64,000 bases of DNA, from contig DASZBX010000105.1 of NCBI GenBank assembly GCA_035943635.1, forward strand, positions 244,083-308,082. The letters are read 5' to 3'. Positions 62,967-64,000 of this stretch are shown piece after piece (within the stretch, counting starts at the first letter, position 1; each line of letters opens with the position of its first letter). The stretch comes from DASZBX01 sp035943635 (lineage in GTDB: Bacteria; Actinomycetota; Actinomycetes; Streptomycetales; Catenulisporaceae). The position numbers were made by a program, and so were the translations under genes. The notes below the pieces were generated by a model. It searched no databases. It was given only the letters and a program-made list of their open reading frames with translations, and was not told the origin of the DNA.

Positions 62967-63003
62967 AAATGGGGCGCTCCCAGTCACCGGGAGCGCCCCA
63001 TTT
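62967..63003. terminator. Bidirectional 15-base perfect terminator
   Basis: AAATGGGGCGCTCCC (62967-62981) and its exact complement (62989-63003) around AGTCACC, with A on one side and T on the other. Between the convergent hypothetical gene and the PAPS-reductase-like gene. Confidence 0.9.
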
Positions 63004-63039
63004 TGCTCTCCGGGTGATCCGGAGCGTGGTCGGCCATAC

Positions 63040-63900
63040 CTATGCGGCGGCCTGTCCGATGCTCGGTGCGCTAACCGGGCTGCCTGATCGGCAGGCCCAA
63101 GGTGAGCAGCCGTCGGGGTCTCCAGCCCATCGTTCGCTGGTGTCGACCAGGCGCAGGTGGCGGTACTTGCGGTCGACGCGCGGCGGGTCGATGGGCGCCT
63201 GGTCGAGCGGCATGAGGGACGGATGCAGGTATGCCTGACCGCGCAGCGGGACCCCGTTGGCGGTGGCGCGGGCGGAGCCGGAGCGGATAGCCTTGTCGAA
63301 CGCGACGGCCTCATTCCACTGCTCGGGGTGCTCGTCCCGCAAAAGTCTCCATCCCTTGTCGCTCGTGTATGGACACCCGATGCACGCGCTGCGCGAGACG
63401 GCCTGGAATCCATGCTTGGCCAGGTATTCCAGGCAATCGGATCTGGACATTCCGAGGTCCAAAAGTGGGAAGACGTTGCGCGCGTAGGAGACTCCGGAGT
63501 CTTTGGCCCGAGCAATTTCATCAGTGGATATCCCGATCCACTGGTCGAGGAATCGGCCGCGTTTGGTGCGCCCGACGCGCCCGCCCGGGAGGGGCTCGGC
63601 GCCGAGCCGATGCCTGGCCTCTGCCAGTAAGACCTTAATTTTATAGGTCGATGTGCACTGGCGTCGTAGCATCCCTCGGCTGCCGTCCTTGTTCTTCACG
63701 AACAGGGGGAGGGTACTGAACCGTGAATTCGGGTCTAGACAATCACGCCTGATGTCTCCTGCGGACAGGCGCACGATGGGGATGCCGGCGGGGGCTGCGA
63801 CCTCGCGCTCGAGGCGGTCGAGCGCCGCGTAGGTCTCCGGCCTTTCCCAGCCTGGGTCGGCGATTTGTCCGCGAGTTCGGGATATTCGAAGGGTCGTCAA
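63040..63900 (-). CDS. PAPS-reductase-like (PP-loop family) protein lacking the PP-loop
   Basis: 286 residues. Matches actinophage-type phosphoadenosine phosphosulfate reductase-like proteins from ADPGWERPETYAALDRLEREVAAPAGIPIVRLS through RRQCTSTYKIK, WIGISTDEIARAKDSG, FPLLDLGMSRSDCLEYL and ACIGCPYTSDKGW. The family normally opens with LSLGAGVQSTTL-type PP-loop sequence; here TTLRI is followed directly by SRTRGQIADPGW, so ~25-30 residues with the nucleotide loop are missing. TTG start with GGGAG upstream. Likely non-functional as a PP-loop enzyme, or a deletion derivative. Confidence 0.75.
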   Translation of the reverse strand: MTTLRISRTRGQIADPGWERPETYAALDRLEREVAAPAGIPIVRLSAGDIRRDCLDPNSRFSTLPLFVKNKDGSRGMLRRQCTSTYKIKVLLAEARHRLGAEPLPGGRVGRTKRGRFLDQWIGISTDEIARAKDSGVSYARNVFPLLDLGMSRSDCLEYLAKHGFQAVSRSACIGCPYTSDKGWRLLRDEHPEQWNEAVAFDKAIRSGSARATANGVPLRGQAYLHPSLMPLDQAPIDPPRVDRKYRHLRLVDTSERWAGDPDGCSPWACRSGSPVSAPSIGQAAA

Positions 63901-63958
63901 AGGGAACTCCCGGGTTGGTTGGCTTGTGTGTTCGGAGGTGGGGTTGTGGGTTCGGGTT

Positions 63959-64000
63959 CTACTGGCGTTCGAGTTCTGACTCGAGGAGTTCGCGGGCGGC
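63959..64000 (-). CDS. 3' end of a gene running off the window
   Basis: Frame ending AARELLESELERQ-TAG at 63959, helical and coding-like. It precedes the PAPS-reductase-like gene by 58 bases on the same strand. Too short to identify. Confidence 0.4.
   Translation of the reverse strand, partial: AARELLESELERQ

Overview
The window is very GC-rich actinobacterial chromosome, with GTG and TTG starts, strong third-position GC bias and several genes that look leaderless. The gene families (acid S53 peptidase, GH87 alpha-1,3-glucanase, nitrate reductase/flavoprotein fusion, MacS kinase, SARP and STAND regulators, DUF6542, DUF4245) suggest a Streptomyces/Catenulispora-like filamentous actinomycete. 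A Catenulisporales-type host is my guess, not a proven assignment.

Layout. 1-9.9 kb: 3' part of a secreted S53 peptidase, two cupin proteins and a TetR regulator with matching palindromic operators, a 1441-residue assimilatory nitrate reductase fused to a CysJ-like flavoprotein, an MMPL transporter collapsed by an internal deletion, and a membrane-anchored AlbA_2 protein. 10-18.9 kb: GH87 glucanase, GNAT acetyltransferase, an EF-G paralogue preceded by a tiny basic ORF, RecQ, and a MacS-type kinase with no response regulator beside it. 18.9-22.9 kb is a gene graveyard: a DUF4365 gene split by an IS5-family element (removing the IS and one CTCA copy restores the frame), a truncated partner gene, a frameshifted ATPase fragment, the N-terminal piece of a SNF2-type helicase and a sigma-like fragment.

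23-53 kb is an actinobacterial core block. DUF255 thioredoxin protein, trhA, cis-prenyltransferase, PIN-PhoH, fumarase, glpX, DUF4245, xseB-xseA, ispH and ychF follow the order of M. tuberculosis Rv1084-Rv1112 as I remember it. Lineage-specific genes sit between them: pckG, a lytic transglycosylase with a highly structured leader, a SARP-STAND regulator, an SDR/LysR pair, an MFS-GntR operon, a DUF1707 protein, a thioesterase, a DHA2 exporter with a fused C-terminal winged-helix-like domain, DUF6542 and RmuC. The block carries central carbon metabolism (PEPCK, fumarase, GlpX), isoprenoid synthesis (IspH, cis-prenyltransferase) and DNA repair (ExoVII, RmuC).

53-60 kb: an MNT-HEPN toxin-antitoxin-like pair whose operator overlaps the MNT start and whose HEPN gene seems to have lost its own start by a one-base deletion, then an HTH-STAND-TPR regulator and an M3 oligopeptidase. 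60-64 kb: a tRNA-Glu(CUC) gene marks the edge of an integrative element. Its serine recombinase reads antisense through the tRNA, and beyond it lie small unknown genes and a PAPS-reductase-like gene lacking the PP-loop. The other end of the element is outside the window.
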